Shown here piece by piece: positions 35,184 through 46,248 of a stretch of DNA of 64,000 nt; the stretch's first letter is position 1, and every line of letters begins with the position of its first letter. This DNA is from Rehmannia glutinosa. Taxonomy: Eukaryota > Streptophyta > Magnoliopsida > Lamiales > Orobanchaceae. Below the pieces are notes generated by a model. The model made no database searches, was not told the origin of the DNA, and was given only the letters and a program-made list of their open reading frames with translations. The DNA lies in contig JABTTQ020001754.1 of assembly GCA_016081115.2 (NCBI GenBank), positions 62,001 through 126,000 on the forward strand, given 5' to 3'. The translations under genes and the position numbers were made by a program.

Positions 35184-35201
35184 TTCCCACAGACGGCGCC
35201 A
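35184..35201 (-). other. Primer binding site of G2
   Basis: The minus strand reads TGGCGCCGTCTGTGGGAA, 2 bases from the LTR end at 35204. TGGCGCCGT matches the 3' end of tRNAs used by plant gypsy elements. Confidence 0.85.
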
Positions 35202-35203
35202 CT

Positions 35204-35977
35204 TGATCTGTCCTGGATGAGTTGGACTATCATGGCTCCAACTTCTGCTCCTCGCTGTACCTGTAATGCCTAAACCGGAGGGGTCTCCAGTGTTGGCACT
35301 CCGATGCTAATGTCAGGTAGTGGAAGAGAAGAATATTGAACAATGTTTAAAGTGTATAATTATAGAATTGAATATATGATCTAAAATCTAACCCTTACTT
35401 GGCATAAGAATACCCCCTTTTATACCTAAATTTGGCCCCTTCCTTCCTCCTTGGAGGCTCCACGTGTCGCCCAATGGTTGGGTCTTGATTAGTCTTTTCC
35501 CTCAGTATGCAGAGTTACTTCCCTGACAGGTCTCCCTTCCCTACGAGTCACTTCTGGCAGGTCTCCCGAGCATACGTACATCTTGGTAGGCAATCCTTTG
35601 ACTCGCCCTTCCTTTATGCCTTAAAACCCGACCATCTTAATGGCTGAGTCAGGGAATGTCCTCCACATTAAATGCCCCTCCTCGGTCGAGCTGCCTCCCG
35701 CATTTATGTCTTATCATTAGTCATTAATGCTGTCGTCTATCCATCATTTCACAGTTACTCCTTCCTTTATGTCATTCTCAACCGTACTTGACTATTAAAT
35801 GCCGCTGCAGGTCTTCCCCCAAACAGGCCTCCTTATCCTTCCAGGACCTTCTGGAATGATCTCAATCCCTAAAGAGGGTAGGTTGAGTTGCTTGGGCTTT
35901 TCCCTTCCTCGGTAAGATCAGGCTATAGGCAGACCTACCACAAGCAGAATTGTCTCTACCTAAATTGGGCCGGATCA
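35204..35977 (-). repeat. 5' LTR of G2
   Basis: 774 bp with inverted termini TGATCTGTCC and CCGGATCA on the plus strand. It abuts the GGCAC target duplication on the right. It is longer than its partner at 30497 because the partner's outer end is deleted. Confidence 0.9.
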
Positions 35978-38900
35978 GGCACTGATAGATGGCAACCTCT
36001 TAAAGTCAAGTCCTTTGGCTATAGGTTGGTTGGTTCATCTTATAGCACTAACCCCTCGGACCCAGGCAAGTATGGGTACCTAAAAACTTATTTCCTTGAT
36101 TGCAGGTTCAAGGAACAGCTGAGTGCCAAGGAACTTGGTACATGGATAGTGGTTGTTCCAGACATATGACAGGAAATAAGAAAAACCTGTCAAGATCAAG
36201 GAGATTAGAGGTGCGAAAGTCATATTTGGAGGAAATGAAGCTCCAGGAGAAATCAAAGTCACAGGATCCATCAAGAAATGTGGTTTGGAAATCACAGATG
36301 TTGCTTATTTTGAAGGCCTCAACTTCAATTTGTTAAGCATCAGCCAACTCTGTGATAAAGGCTACAATGTTGGATTCAACATGGGAGTGTGTCAGATCAA
36401 AAATGCTGAGTCAAATGAAATAGTGCTGCAAGGATCAAGACAGAAGAATATGTATGTGGTAGATTGGTCTACTACTACACCAAGAAGCATCGCTAGCAAA
36501 GAGCACACGAATCAAGTTGGTTGTGGCACAAGAAGTCGAGTCATCTGAATTTCAAGACAATCAACAAGCTTGCAAGGAGTCATCTTGTAGAAGGATTGCC
36601 AGACTCAGTGTACAAGAAAGAAAGTGTATGTGATGCATGCAAGATGGGAAAGCAAATAAAGTCTCTTTCAAGGATAAGCCAAGTCCTTCTTCAACAAGGA
36701 TATTACATCTGTTGCATATGGAGTTATTTGGTCCAATTGAGCCAGCCAGCATAAGTGGAAAGAAATACACCTTGGTAGTGGTAGATGACTACTCAAGATA
36801 TACATGGACAATCTTCATGTGTAAAAAGAAGGAAACTTTGCAGAAGTTACCTCAGCTGATGAAAAGAGTTCAAAATGAAAAGAGCAAAACCATTATAAAA
36901 ATAAGATCTGACAGAGGAACTGAGTTTGTTAATGGGATAATAACTCGGTGTTGTGTTGAAAATGGAATTGCTCATGAATTATCAGCTGCAAGAACTCCAC
37001 AGCATAATGGAGTGGTTGAAAGAAGGAATAGAACTCTCAAGGAAGCTTCAAGGACCATGTTAGCTGAAGCTTGATTGCCTAAGATATTTTGGGCTGAAGC
37101 CATTAACACAACATGCTATACTCATAATAGATGCATGATCAAAAGGCAATGGACCAAGACTCCCTATGAGATTTGGACAGGGAGAAAGCCACATGTTTGA
37201 TATTTCAGGATATTTGGATGTAAATATTTCATGCATAACAATGGCAAAGATAACTTAAAGGCTTTTGATGCAAAAGCTGATGAAGGTATCTTTTTGGGAT
37301 ACTCAGCTGAGAGTAAAGCCTATAGAGTGCTGAACAAGAGGACTATGGTTACAGAAGAGTCTATCCATGTGGTTTTTGATGAACCTAATGTAAATGGAGA
37401 AGACATTGAAGAGTTAGCTGATAAGCTGAATCGGCCAACAATATAGAAGAGTCATTATGTTGAAGCTGAAGTAAGAGCAATCAACCCAGATGAAGATGAG
37501 ATAGTTGAATCTCAAAGACAGCTAGAAAGTCTACAGTTGAATGAAGATGAAAGAGTTGTTCAAGACAACTTAGCTGCGAGACAGCTGAATCCAGCAGACT
37601 TACTCCAACCTGATGTTAGATAGCTGAGAGACCATCCACCAGAATTAGTTATTGGAGATGTTAGAGATGGCATAAGAACCAGATCCAGAGCACAGCATGA
37701 AGCTATGTTCACTTGTTTTATTTCCCAGATAGAGCCTAAAGATGTGTCTCAAGCATTGGATGACACACATTGGTTTCAAGCCATGCAAGAAGAGTTGAAT
37801 CAGTTTGAAAGAAACAAAGTATGGGAATTAGTGCAAAGGCCAACACATCAAAATGTTATTGGCACAAAATGGGTTTTCAGAAACAATATGAATGAGGAAG
37901 GATTTGTTGTAAGAAATAAAGCAAGATTGGTAGCCAAAGGGTATTGCCAAGAAGAGGGTATACATTTTGATGAAACCTTTGCTCATGTTGCAAGATTAGA
38001 AGCAATAAGGATGTTTCTTGCTTATGTTGCACATAAGAACTTCACTGTGTATCAAATGGATGTGAAGAGTGCATTTATAAATGGATTGTTAGAGGAAGAA
38101 GTCTATGTTGAACAACCTTCAGGTGTTGAGTAGAAAATTATTGGAGATAAGGTATATAAGCTCAAGAAAGCATTATATGGATTGAAACGATCACCAAGAG
38201 CATGGTACGATACATTGTCTCAATTTCTAACTGACAATGGATTCACCAAAGGCAAATTTGATAGAACACTCTTCAGAATTCAAGATGGAGAGAGTATACT
38301 GCTTGTTCAAATATATGTGGATGACATCATTTTTGGTTCCACAAATAAAGAGCTATGTGACAAGTTCTCAAACCTCATGCATGGTAAATTTGAGATGAGC
38401 ATGATGGGAGAGCTTACTTTCTTCCTAGGACTTCAAATCAAGCAATTGAAGGATGAACCTTCATAAGTCAAACAAAATATTCCAATGAACACATCAGTCA
38501 AGATGGACATAGATGCAGATGGCAAAGCTGTTGATCAAACCAGATATAGAGATCTCATTGGATCATTGATCTATTTAACAGCCAGTTGGCCAGACATCAC
38601 CTTTGTAGTAGGTGTATGTGCAAGATTTCAATCTGCACCAAAGGAGAACCACATGACTGCAGCTAAGAGAATCCTAAGATATTTGAAGGGATGCCACGAA
38701 GTTGGCTTATGGTATCCAAAGGAAGGTGGATTCAAGCTGATTGGTTACTCAGACTCAGACTATGTTGGATGTAGAGTTGACAAGAAGAGTACCTCAGGCG
38801 CATGTCAAATGCTTGGAAATAGATTGGTTTCTTGGTTTAGTAAGAAACAAAATTCAATTGGCACATCCACAGCTGAAGCAAAGTACATAGCTGCGGGCAG

Positions 38901-39201
38901 TTGTTGTGCCCAAGTCTTATGGATGAGACAACAGCTAAGAGATTATGATATTGAAGAAAGAGAATTTCCAATTATGTGTGATAACACTAGTGCTATTGCG
39001 ATCACTCAGAATCCTGTGTTGCATTCAAGAACAAAGCACATTGATGTCAGATATCATTTCATAAGAGATCATGTTGAAAAGAAAGGCACCTTGGAATACA
39101 TCTCAACTGATATATAGTTAGCTGATATATTCACTGAGCCTCTATGTGAATCAAGATTTGAAGAGCTCAAGAATGAGTTAGGGTTAATTGAGCTGAGTTA
39201 A
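35978..39201 (+). pseudogene. Element B gag end and pol: protease, integrase, RT, RNase H (broken)
   Basis: The gag tail resumes with GTDRWQPL at 35983. Protease is near 36130 (TWYMDSGCSRHMTG, active DSG present). The GAG-pre-integrase and zinc-binding region spans 36285-36660 (FEGLNFNLLSISQLCDKGYN, LWHKKSSHLNF and CDACKMGKQ). The integrase core (36700-37075) keeps MELFGP, VVVDDYSRYTW, SDRGTEFVN and QHNGVVERRNRTL, so all three acidic residues are present. RT (37705-38466) has RLVAKGYCQEEGIHFDETF, YQMDVKSAFINGLLEEEVYV and YVDDIIFGSTNK. RNase H (38485-39201) has YSDSDYVGC, GTSTAEAKYIA and CDNTSAIAITQNP. The last codons are GAG CTG AGT TAA. Scattered stops (near 37073, 37446, 38132, 38464, 39115) break it. 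Confidence 0.92.
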
Positions 39202-39611
39202 ATCTCAAAAGCCTAAATCAGCAGAGAAAGAAGATGAGAAAATTAAAGCAGAGCAAGTTTCACACTTCAGCCAAGTGAAACAGCCTTATCAAGAAGTCAG
39301 CTGTATTGAGTGAGCTGACAGTTGAGTTACTTCACAGAAGAGAGAAGCAGAGTTAAGTCACGTTGACATAAGCTGAATCATTTATGAGCTAAGTGACAAG
39401 AACGCAGTCGTTTTAATTCAGCGGGAATGTTTTTAACGATGACGTCAGCATAATAATGACGGTCACAGTAAAAGCTGCACAGTAAGCCATATGATTGGAT
39501 ATAAATGTTGATGCATTTAATACGGGGAATTAAATGTATTTGACGTTCTAATCTTAGCCGTTGATTTTGATCAAAAATTTCAAAATCCAAAATATGTCAT
39601 TTCACGTCCCT

Positions 39612-39617
39612 TATATA
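39612..39617 (+). promoter_or_regulatory. TATA box upstream of the third ORF of element B
   Basis: TATATA lies about 410 bases after the pol stop. It is followed by a CT-rich patch (TTTCTCTCTCCTCACGC, 39629 onward) about 20 bases downstream and by ATG in a good plant context (AAAAATGGC) at 39728. Element A keeps the same arrangement at 4473-4500. It is probably a separate promoter for the third ORF; no transcript evidence is available here. Confidence 0.45.
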
Positions 39618-39727
39618 CGGAACTTTGAATTTCTCTCTCCTCACGCAAACTGTTCATCTTCAAGCAAAAGAAGTGTTTTTCTTCTCAAGCAAGTTTCTCT
39701 TATTTCGATCGGTAGAAACATCTAAAA

Positions 39728-42700
39728 ATGGCCCAAAGTATGATTTTGTGAAGCTTTCAAAGCAAATCCATCTTTTTGTTTTTGATGGATTTTGATGGAA
39801 TGATCAAGTAGGGTATCGATGAGACCCTTGTCAAGAAGATTGTTGCGATGTTGGAAAAGTCCGGGCTGAAGGACTTTTTGTCGATGGAATACTCTCATAC
39901 GTAACTCAAGGAGGTAGCTATGTTCTACGTAAACGCAGAAGTGCAGGACGACGAAATAAAACCTTCCATCCACAGCAAGGTCATAAAAATCAGTGCAAAA
40001 GACCTTGCTGAGCACTGTCTGTTGCCCTTGGAGGTCCTGAATGAGATCTATGAGGCTGATGTCGACTTAGCTCTTTGCTTGGAAGGAAGTCGCCAAGTCT
40101 CGAATATCTTTGCGAAAGTGATCTATACAGCCAAGAAGGATTCCTAGAAGGACGACTATCACAAGCTGATGGATGTCATCTCGAAATGCATTGACATGAA
40201 ATTTGGAAGCTTCAATCAGCTGTCCAAAACTAAGCTGATCGTGATGGCTGCGATCATGCAAGGAAAAAAAGTTAACTGGGCTGAGTTTGTTTACAGCAGA
40301 CTCTGCCAGAATGTGCTGAACACGACTTTCAAGAAGGATGAGTCCTTTGGATGCTCATTGGGCTATGGCCTTGTGATTGGTCATCTCATGGAGATAAAGG
40401 GCATTGTTCTTCACCATGGCAAGCCCTTCCACGTGAACAAGAAGATGTTCCGAGCAAATCTCTCTAGTGCCCAGAAGAGAGCTCATGCTAAGAAAGCAGA
40501 TACAAGTGAGAGGGAATCAGTTGACCCTGAAGACTAAGCTGAGACCCCTCCCTCGAAGAAGAGATCTGCGGTTTCCGAGCCCGCTCCTGCCCCCTCATCC
40601 AAGCCAAAGAGCACACTGCTCTCCTGCAAAGCATAGTCCAGCACCTGCCCTACAGTAACAGTCACCGCCACGCTTGGCCGAGACTCATGCCCCTGTAGCA
40701 GAGACTGAGAAGGAACCCCAACTCCCTTCCATAGTCATAAAGAAGAAAAGGACTACCAAGTCGAGGAAGGCAGTCACCTCTAAGAAGACTGTCCAAGCCC
40801 CCACCTCTGATGAATCTACTGAAATAGAACCAGAAGTTCCTCTGGTTCGGCCCAAGACGAGGAGAATGTTCAAGCAATCCGAGCTTGAAAAGACAGCTGA
40901 ATTTGCTACTCAGCTGGAGAAAGAAGCCGAGACTGTTGGTGATCAAGAAGCGCAGTCTCTGAAAGTTATTGATGCATCTGCGAAGACTGCTGATGATGAT
41001 CAGCAAAAATCTGTTGAAGACTCAGCTGTGAGAATGACAGCTGAGGAAAGCAAAGAGTCTAAGACAACTGAACCACATGTTGAAAGAGTTATCTCCCCTC
41101 CTATAAATGATGCTGCTGCATCTGAGGAAGAGCAAGGTCTTCTGCCTCCCATTCCGAAAATTGGAGGTGAAGGTGAAAATGATGATGATGATGTAATCAT
41201 GTATTCTCCAATCTATCCAGATATTAAACGACGCTTGAGGGAATGGAGAGCATGGAAGCTAGATCACTCAAGGGTACAGTTCACTCGCCCTGAGTTCATT
41301 GAAGAAGAAGAAGAGCTTCTTTGATTCCTCTGCATAAATGATGTTCGATCTGCCCTTGATAAAGACAACTGCATGGATATCCTCCGCATCTTGAAAGAGA
41401 AAGAAAATGAGAGAGATGCCGAGCAAGCACAATCCTTGGAGAAATCCAAGATGTGTCAATTTACAAGCTCTCTAGAGCATACTCACACGCATCTTGATAT
41501 GCTCTCAGATAGCGATGAGGACATGGATCTTGCTGCTGCTGCTGCTGAGAAGTTGGAGATGCAGCAAGCCTTGTAGGAATCCAAAGCCATGCACGAGCAA
41601 CGTTTGTTAGAAGGTCCAGGAGAGTCATCTCAAACTCTTCTGTACACTGATCCTCTGGGAGTGGCACAGCAGATTGCGTCGGACATTGCTGCAGCCACGT
41701 CCCCCATGCAATCAGAGGATGGCTCCATGGGAGCTGGCGATGAAGCTGGAAAGTTGGGCACCCAAGCTGAGCCAACCCCTGAAGAAGGTGTTCTCACACC
41801 TGCCCCGACGGCTGAGCACTCAACGGAACAAGCCGCGTCTCTGGAGCAGAGTGACCCTACTATCAGTCACTCAGCTGGTGCGCCAGCTGAGGAGGAAACT
41901 CTCTCCACCACAGCAGGGTTGGAGATTGATGTGGGAGACTCATCTATGAAGAAAGGAGGCAAAGTTGAGAAAGAGAGTGAACATTATATTGAGAATGACA
42001 TTGATGAAGCTCAGATAGTTGAGTCTGTCCCAGCTGAAGTGTCAACTGCTTTGAAGGCCAGTGAAGATGCTCCTGCAGCAGAGGCAAAGGATGGTGATGC
42101 CCCGGGAGTTAACACTCTGGGCTCAGAAAGTGCAATCCAAGGGGTTGAGACTCCTACGGATGCCATTATCGAAACCCAAAGACAGTTGAGTTTGTGGAAG
42201 GGAATATTGAAGGACTCGCAGCAGTTGAGTCTGCTGGGGGTGTTGAAGGCCAAAGGGAGGTGGAGACTTCCCTGGGTAAGGGTCAAGATGCACAGAACAT
42301 TCCTCCATTAAACAGCGCTGATGCAGAAAAAGAGATAAGCACTCTTCATGACTCCCAAGAGAACTTGGATACATCATTTTTGGGCTCGGAAGATGAAGTT
42401 GAGTCCACTCCGCTTGCAAATCCTATGGACACAGCTGAGGATGTTCTCAAAACTCAGATCCAGATCAGTGAGAAAATGGCTCGCATGAAGTTTAATTTTA
42501 ATGATGAGCCAACCCCACAAGTCTCATCATCATCCGATGACGCTGATGATACAGAAGAGGACCAGGTAATTCACTTAGAAACATATACTGAGACCGAGGA
42601 AGCTGTTCAGACAGCTGAGGCTCAATCAGCTGGGCAAAACATCTCAACTACCCCAGCTGCAACCGAGTCATCTGCGTAGGCTCCCACAGCTATAGCAGTC

Positions 42701-44364
42701 ACGACTCTTACAGCTCCGTCACAGGCTCCTACAGCTGTGACAACTGTCGATGAAGCTACCGCGACTGAGGCACCGAGAGCTGAATCTATTCATCCAGAAC
42801 AAGGGAACGTGCCGCCAGCAAAAGACCTAGAGATCCCCCTTGTTCGCAATGACATTTTTGAGGAAGAATTTCCTTTCACTGTTGATCTGCCAGACCTAGA
42901 AGCTGAATCTTCAAGAGATTTAAGGAAATATACAGTGCACGAAGATCCAGTCATCCCCACAGATACGATTGTTCCCATGAACTTTAACTTTGATGCAGAA
43001 TGGCCAGCAGCCGAGTCTGCCTGCGCAGCTGAGTTTCGAAAAGCTTTCAAGACTATCTGTGAAGAGATTGAGAAAAAGGAACGCCATCAAGCATCATTGG
43101 ACCTCCGCCTGGACAATCGTGATGCCATCCTCACAGCTGATTTAAGAGGGATTGTTGTGCGCATCCAGGAATGGGTTGCACAGTAGATAGCTATGAGATC
43201 TGAGCAAGTCCGCTACTTCAAAGCATTGTTTGCAAAAATGTTGTTGTGGAGCGCGGATAATTCGGCATATCAGCAAAGAATGAAATAGTATATTGAGAGG
43301 ATAAATCAGTCTCATAAGTCGGAGATGGAGCTGCTGCAACATTTCCACAAGAATGAAATTGTCGGACTCGAGAATGCCATGAATGACAAATTCAACCTCC
43401 TCATGGGTGAAATGAAGTTAGTCTCAGCCGATTCTAAGGCAACACGCTCTGAATTTAGAACAGCGTATGTTGCAGCTGACTCCAAGCATAATTACACAAT
43501 CAGCGGACTGGACTTTATCCTTAGTGGGATGTTCCCTGGGGTTCCTCTCTCCTTTGATGATGCCAAAAAGGGGGAAGAGGGGCTCCTCAAGGGCTTAAAA
43601 GAAGAAAAGTTGAAGAAAGATGCAGCTGAGAAGAAAAGTGGAGATGAGGGGGAAGGAAGTTCAATGCAATTGATGTACGCTGAAACCCCTCAGCAAGGTC
43701 ATGTTACTGGCTCTATCCTCAGCAAACTTCCTGTGACCCTACTAATCGAGAACATTGTTGTGTCAATGGCAGATAAAAGGAAGATAATTGAAGCAGGGTT
43801 TTAGAAGTTAGCTGAAAAACATGATGCTCGCGTTCAAGAGATTATGAAACAATATGGTGGTCCACCAGCCGGAAAGGACCAGGATGCGATACCTGATGAT
43901 GGATCTGTCTCAAGCTTGGGATTTGTACTGGGAGAAAGGATCAGCATTGTGCAAAGAAGCTGATAAGCAGCAAACTTCAATGAGACTTCCAGCGATCACT
44001 GGCATTTGGAAGACGGAAGATATAGTACACGCCCATAGGAGGAAGAGCTGAGTTAGGAAGAGGAAGAAGTGGTGGAGGAAGAGGCTCCCAGACTCGACCA
44101 AAACCAAAGGATGTATCGTATGTGGATCCTGAGAAGAAAGGCTTGATCTACTGGGCTAGATATGATCACCTTGCCAACCTAGAGGTTGAAAGGAAAAACG
44201 CAGAGGCTTTAAGGAGGCAAGAAGAAGAAAACCAAAGGCAATCAAGAGAATGGCTCGAGAGGAAGCAAAGGGATGACCTTGTTGCCAAATGGGCCTACGA
44301 AAAGAAAAAGAGAGATGAAGAGGAAAGGAAAGAAAGAGAGTTGAAGGCGACAAAAGAAGAGTGA
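39728..44364 (+). pseudogene. Sirevirus third ORF (env-like position), unknown function, broken
   Basis: A coding-like region of about 1,540 codons lies between pol and the polypurine tract, in sense. The start is ATG 39728, which is in frame with the first long segment (39920-40537) and follows a TATA box. The first stop comes within eight codons. Three reading frames are used, implying about three frameshifts plus several stops. The N-terminal quarter looks globular (FYVNAEVQDDEIKPS, LPLEVLNEIYEADVDLALCL, GCSLGYGLVIGHLMEIKGIV). Next come a Pro/Ser stretch, a basic KKKRTTKSRKAV segment, a long acidic Ser/Thr/Ala/Glu-rich region, and a highly charged C-terminal stretch likely to form a coiled coil (RRQEEENQRQSREWLERKQR). 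I see no signal peptide or clear membrane segment. Sireviruses often carry an env-like ORF here, but nothing here shows an envelope function. Confidence 0.7.
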
Positions 44365-44555
44365 TGAAGAGAGAGAAAAGAAAGCGACAAAGGCGTTGAA
44401 GTGTTCTGCGAACCCCTTCGTGTTTTTCTTTGTAATTACATTCATGTAAGTCTTACGTAATAAGCTTAGTGAATTTCCCTATAATTTTTACTCACGAATG
44501 TATCTTTGTATCTCACCAAAGATATACTATGTTTTGACATGGATAATTTTATATT

Positions 44556-44567
44556 GCTCTGATACCA
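44556..44567 (-). other. Antisense primer-site motif near the 3' end of element B
   Basis: GCTCTGATACCA on the plus strand is the exact complement of the 12-base tRNA-Met primer site TGGTATCAGAGC. It lies 146 bases before the polypurine tract. Meaning is unknown. Confidence 0.5.
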
Positions 44568-44712
44568 AATGTAAACTTGATTGTGTAAAGGACAAGCATG
44601 CTATGATCAATAAAAAGATCTATTTTAAGCATACATTCTTTGTTACTGCATTGTCTGTATGTATCTTTATTGTTTACTTTCTTTATATGATTTTAAGTTT
44701 TGGCATCATCCC

Positions 44713-44724
44713 AAAGGGGGAAAT
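44713..44724 (+). other. Polypurine tract of element B
   Basis: AAAGGGGGAAAT directly abuts the 3' LTR start at 44725, preceded by GGCATCATCCC. A catcatc-(A)AAGGGGGA-AT-TGTTAG arrangement is typical of Sireviruses. It primes plus-strand synthesis. Confidence 0.88.
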
Positions 44725-46243
44725 TGTTAGGAAATTTATTGAGTAGATTTTGATGATACCATGTAAAACTTAAACTAGGAAGTTGGCACCCCATTTTCCG
44801 TGTAATCTGTATTGTAATAGATAGGGTTGCAAAAGCTGAGTCAAGTTAGTTATGCCAAGAAATACAAGAAGTCAACTGCGGACTGGATTAAAGACTCTTG
44901 TGTGTCAGCTGAGTATGGCCAAGAAGGAAGTCAAGGACTCGAAGGAGTGTCGGTGAGAGCAGTGAGAAATGTTAGTCAAGTCAACTCAAGAAGCCAAGTC
45001 TCAAGGTTTAAGTGGCGGTTGAGTTATCCAATGACTGGAGCTGACTCAAGTCACTTGGGGTAAAGACGATCTAGTTAAGACAATCGACATAGTTCCATTG
45101 ATTAAAGTCAAGAATATTACTCAATATAGTAATATGTCAAAGCCGCTGTGTCTAAAGTGTTAGTCCTTAAGCGTGCAAAATGAATAAACCAATGGGAAAC
45201 ATCGCACCTTGTGTCGGCACTGCAATGCTTTGCGAAGATATTTAATATGAGGAAATGTCAACATCATGGACGCAACAATACAAGCCAACGAACAAAAGTG
45301 ACATTTGAAATTAGCCTATCTCTTTAACGGGCAAAATTTCAAATGTGCAATATAAAAAAGTTTGAGAAAGTTATTGAGAAGAGGTTACCCGAACCACGAA
45401 CAAGCAAACATTATTCAAGCATTTAACCGGCAATATATTCTCATTAACATTCAAGCAATTCCTCAAGCGTGAAACTCGAAGGAAATTGATCCAACACAAG
45501 TAGTGAAGGAAAGATAACTTCAAATATGTTGAAGAGGAAACTTTTGAAGAAATCAAAGGGGTCTACTATCCAAGCTAGGATTGTAGAAAGGTTCCAGGTC
45601 GAACCATTATCAAGTTTGTTGGAGGGCTTCGTGATCAAATCCAAGAACTTGAGAAGTGAGCTGAAGTAGCAAGACGCACTGCCTGTGAAAAAGTTAAGTC
45701 GCAAGAGAAGCCGACTATGTGATCAAGGTGTCTCTCAGGTCATTCACCGCTTTGTAAACCGATCTGTTACATAGTGGATTCTTCCAGGAGTTGGGGAAGA
45801 GAGGATTAGAAGAATTACCCCATCTTCGAACCTCTATAAAATATTTGTGTCATTTACTTTCAGCAAATTTACTTTCATGCATATTTACATTATATCTGCT
45901 AATAGAATCATATTTGCTATCCAACTGATTAATAACCAAGTGCTAAGAATCAAGTGTTAAAACAAACTTAAAACAAGTCTAAGGGTGTTAAGTCTTCCAT
46001 TGTTAAAAACCAATCAGCCAAGTTAAGTATTTGGCTTGAGCAGCTGAGTTATACTATCAACAGCTCTATCGAGTCTGTTGAGTGGGTAACTTAGCTGAAA
46101 AGTCAACTTAGTTGTTCATCAAGGACACAGCTATTTGAGTCAACTTTGTTGAATTAATTTAAAAAGGACTAAATCGAAAATTTGGTAAGGTTTATTCAAC
46201 CCCCCTCCTTCTAAACCTTACTTTACACCTCTTGGGACCTACA
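44725..46243 (+). repeat. 3' LTR of element B
   Basis: 1519 bp, TGTTAGGAAATTTATTG to GGGACCTACA, with the C-run (ATTCAACCCCCCTCC) shortly before its end. It is homologous to 26973 and 60041. It ends at the acctt target flank, after which LINE ORF2 resumes. Confidence 0.92.
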
Positions 46244-46248
46244 ACCTT

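Larger units (their letters stand above)
30497..35977 (-). mobile_element. TAT/Retand-type Ty3/gypsy element G2, integrase deleted
   Basis: On the minus strand: 5' LTR (35204-35977), primer site (35184-35201), gag, protease, RT, RNase H, a second archaeal-type RNase H, then directly the truncated 3' LTR (30497-31110). The flanking duplication is a perfect GGCAC (30492-30496 and 35978-35982), splitting gag of element B. The dual RNase H and the protease motif DTGSSVNVLF are typical of the TAT clade. No integrase sequence is present. Confidence 0.9.
26973..46243 (+). mobile_element. Sirevirus-type Ty1/copia element B with third ORF
   Basis: The order is rearranged 5' LTR (26973-28483), gag, protease, integrase, RT, RNase H (ends 39201), third ORF (39728-44364), polypurine tract (44713-44724) and 3' LTR (44725-46243). 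Target flanks are gcctt (26968-26972) and acctt (46244-46248), a 5 bp duplication with one change. It sits inside LINE ORF2 and is itself split by the TAT element G2 (30497-35977). Without G2 it is about 13.8 kb, long for copia, mostly because of the extra ORF. It is the most complete of the three family members here, but every ORF has stops. Confidence 0.9.

Noticed and set aside
41461..41775. Antisense open frames opposite the third ORF of element B
   Set aside because: They are shadows created by the low-stop composition of the sense strand.
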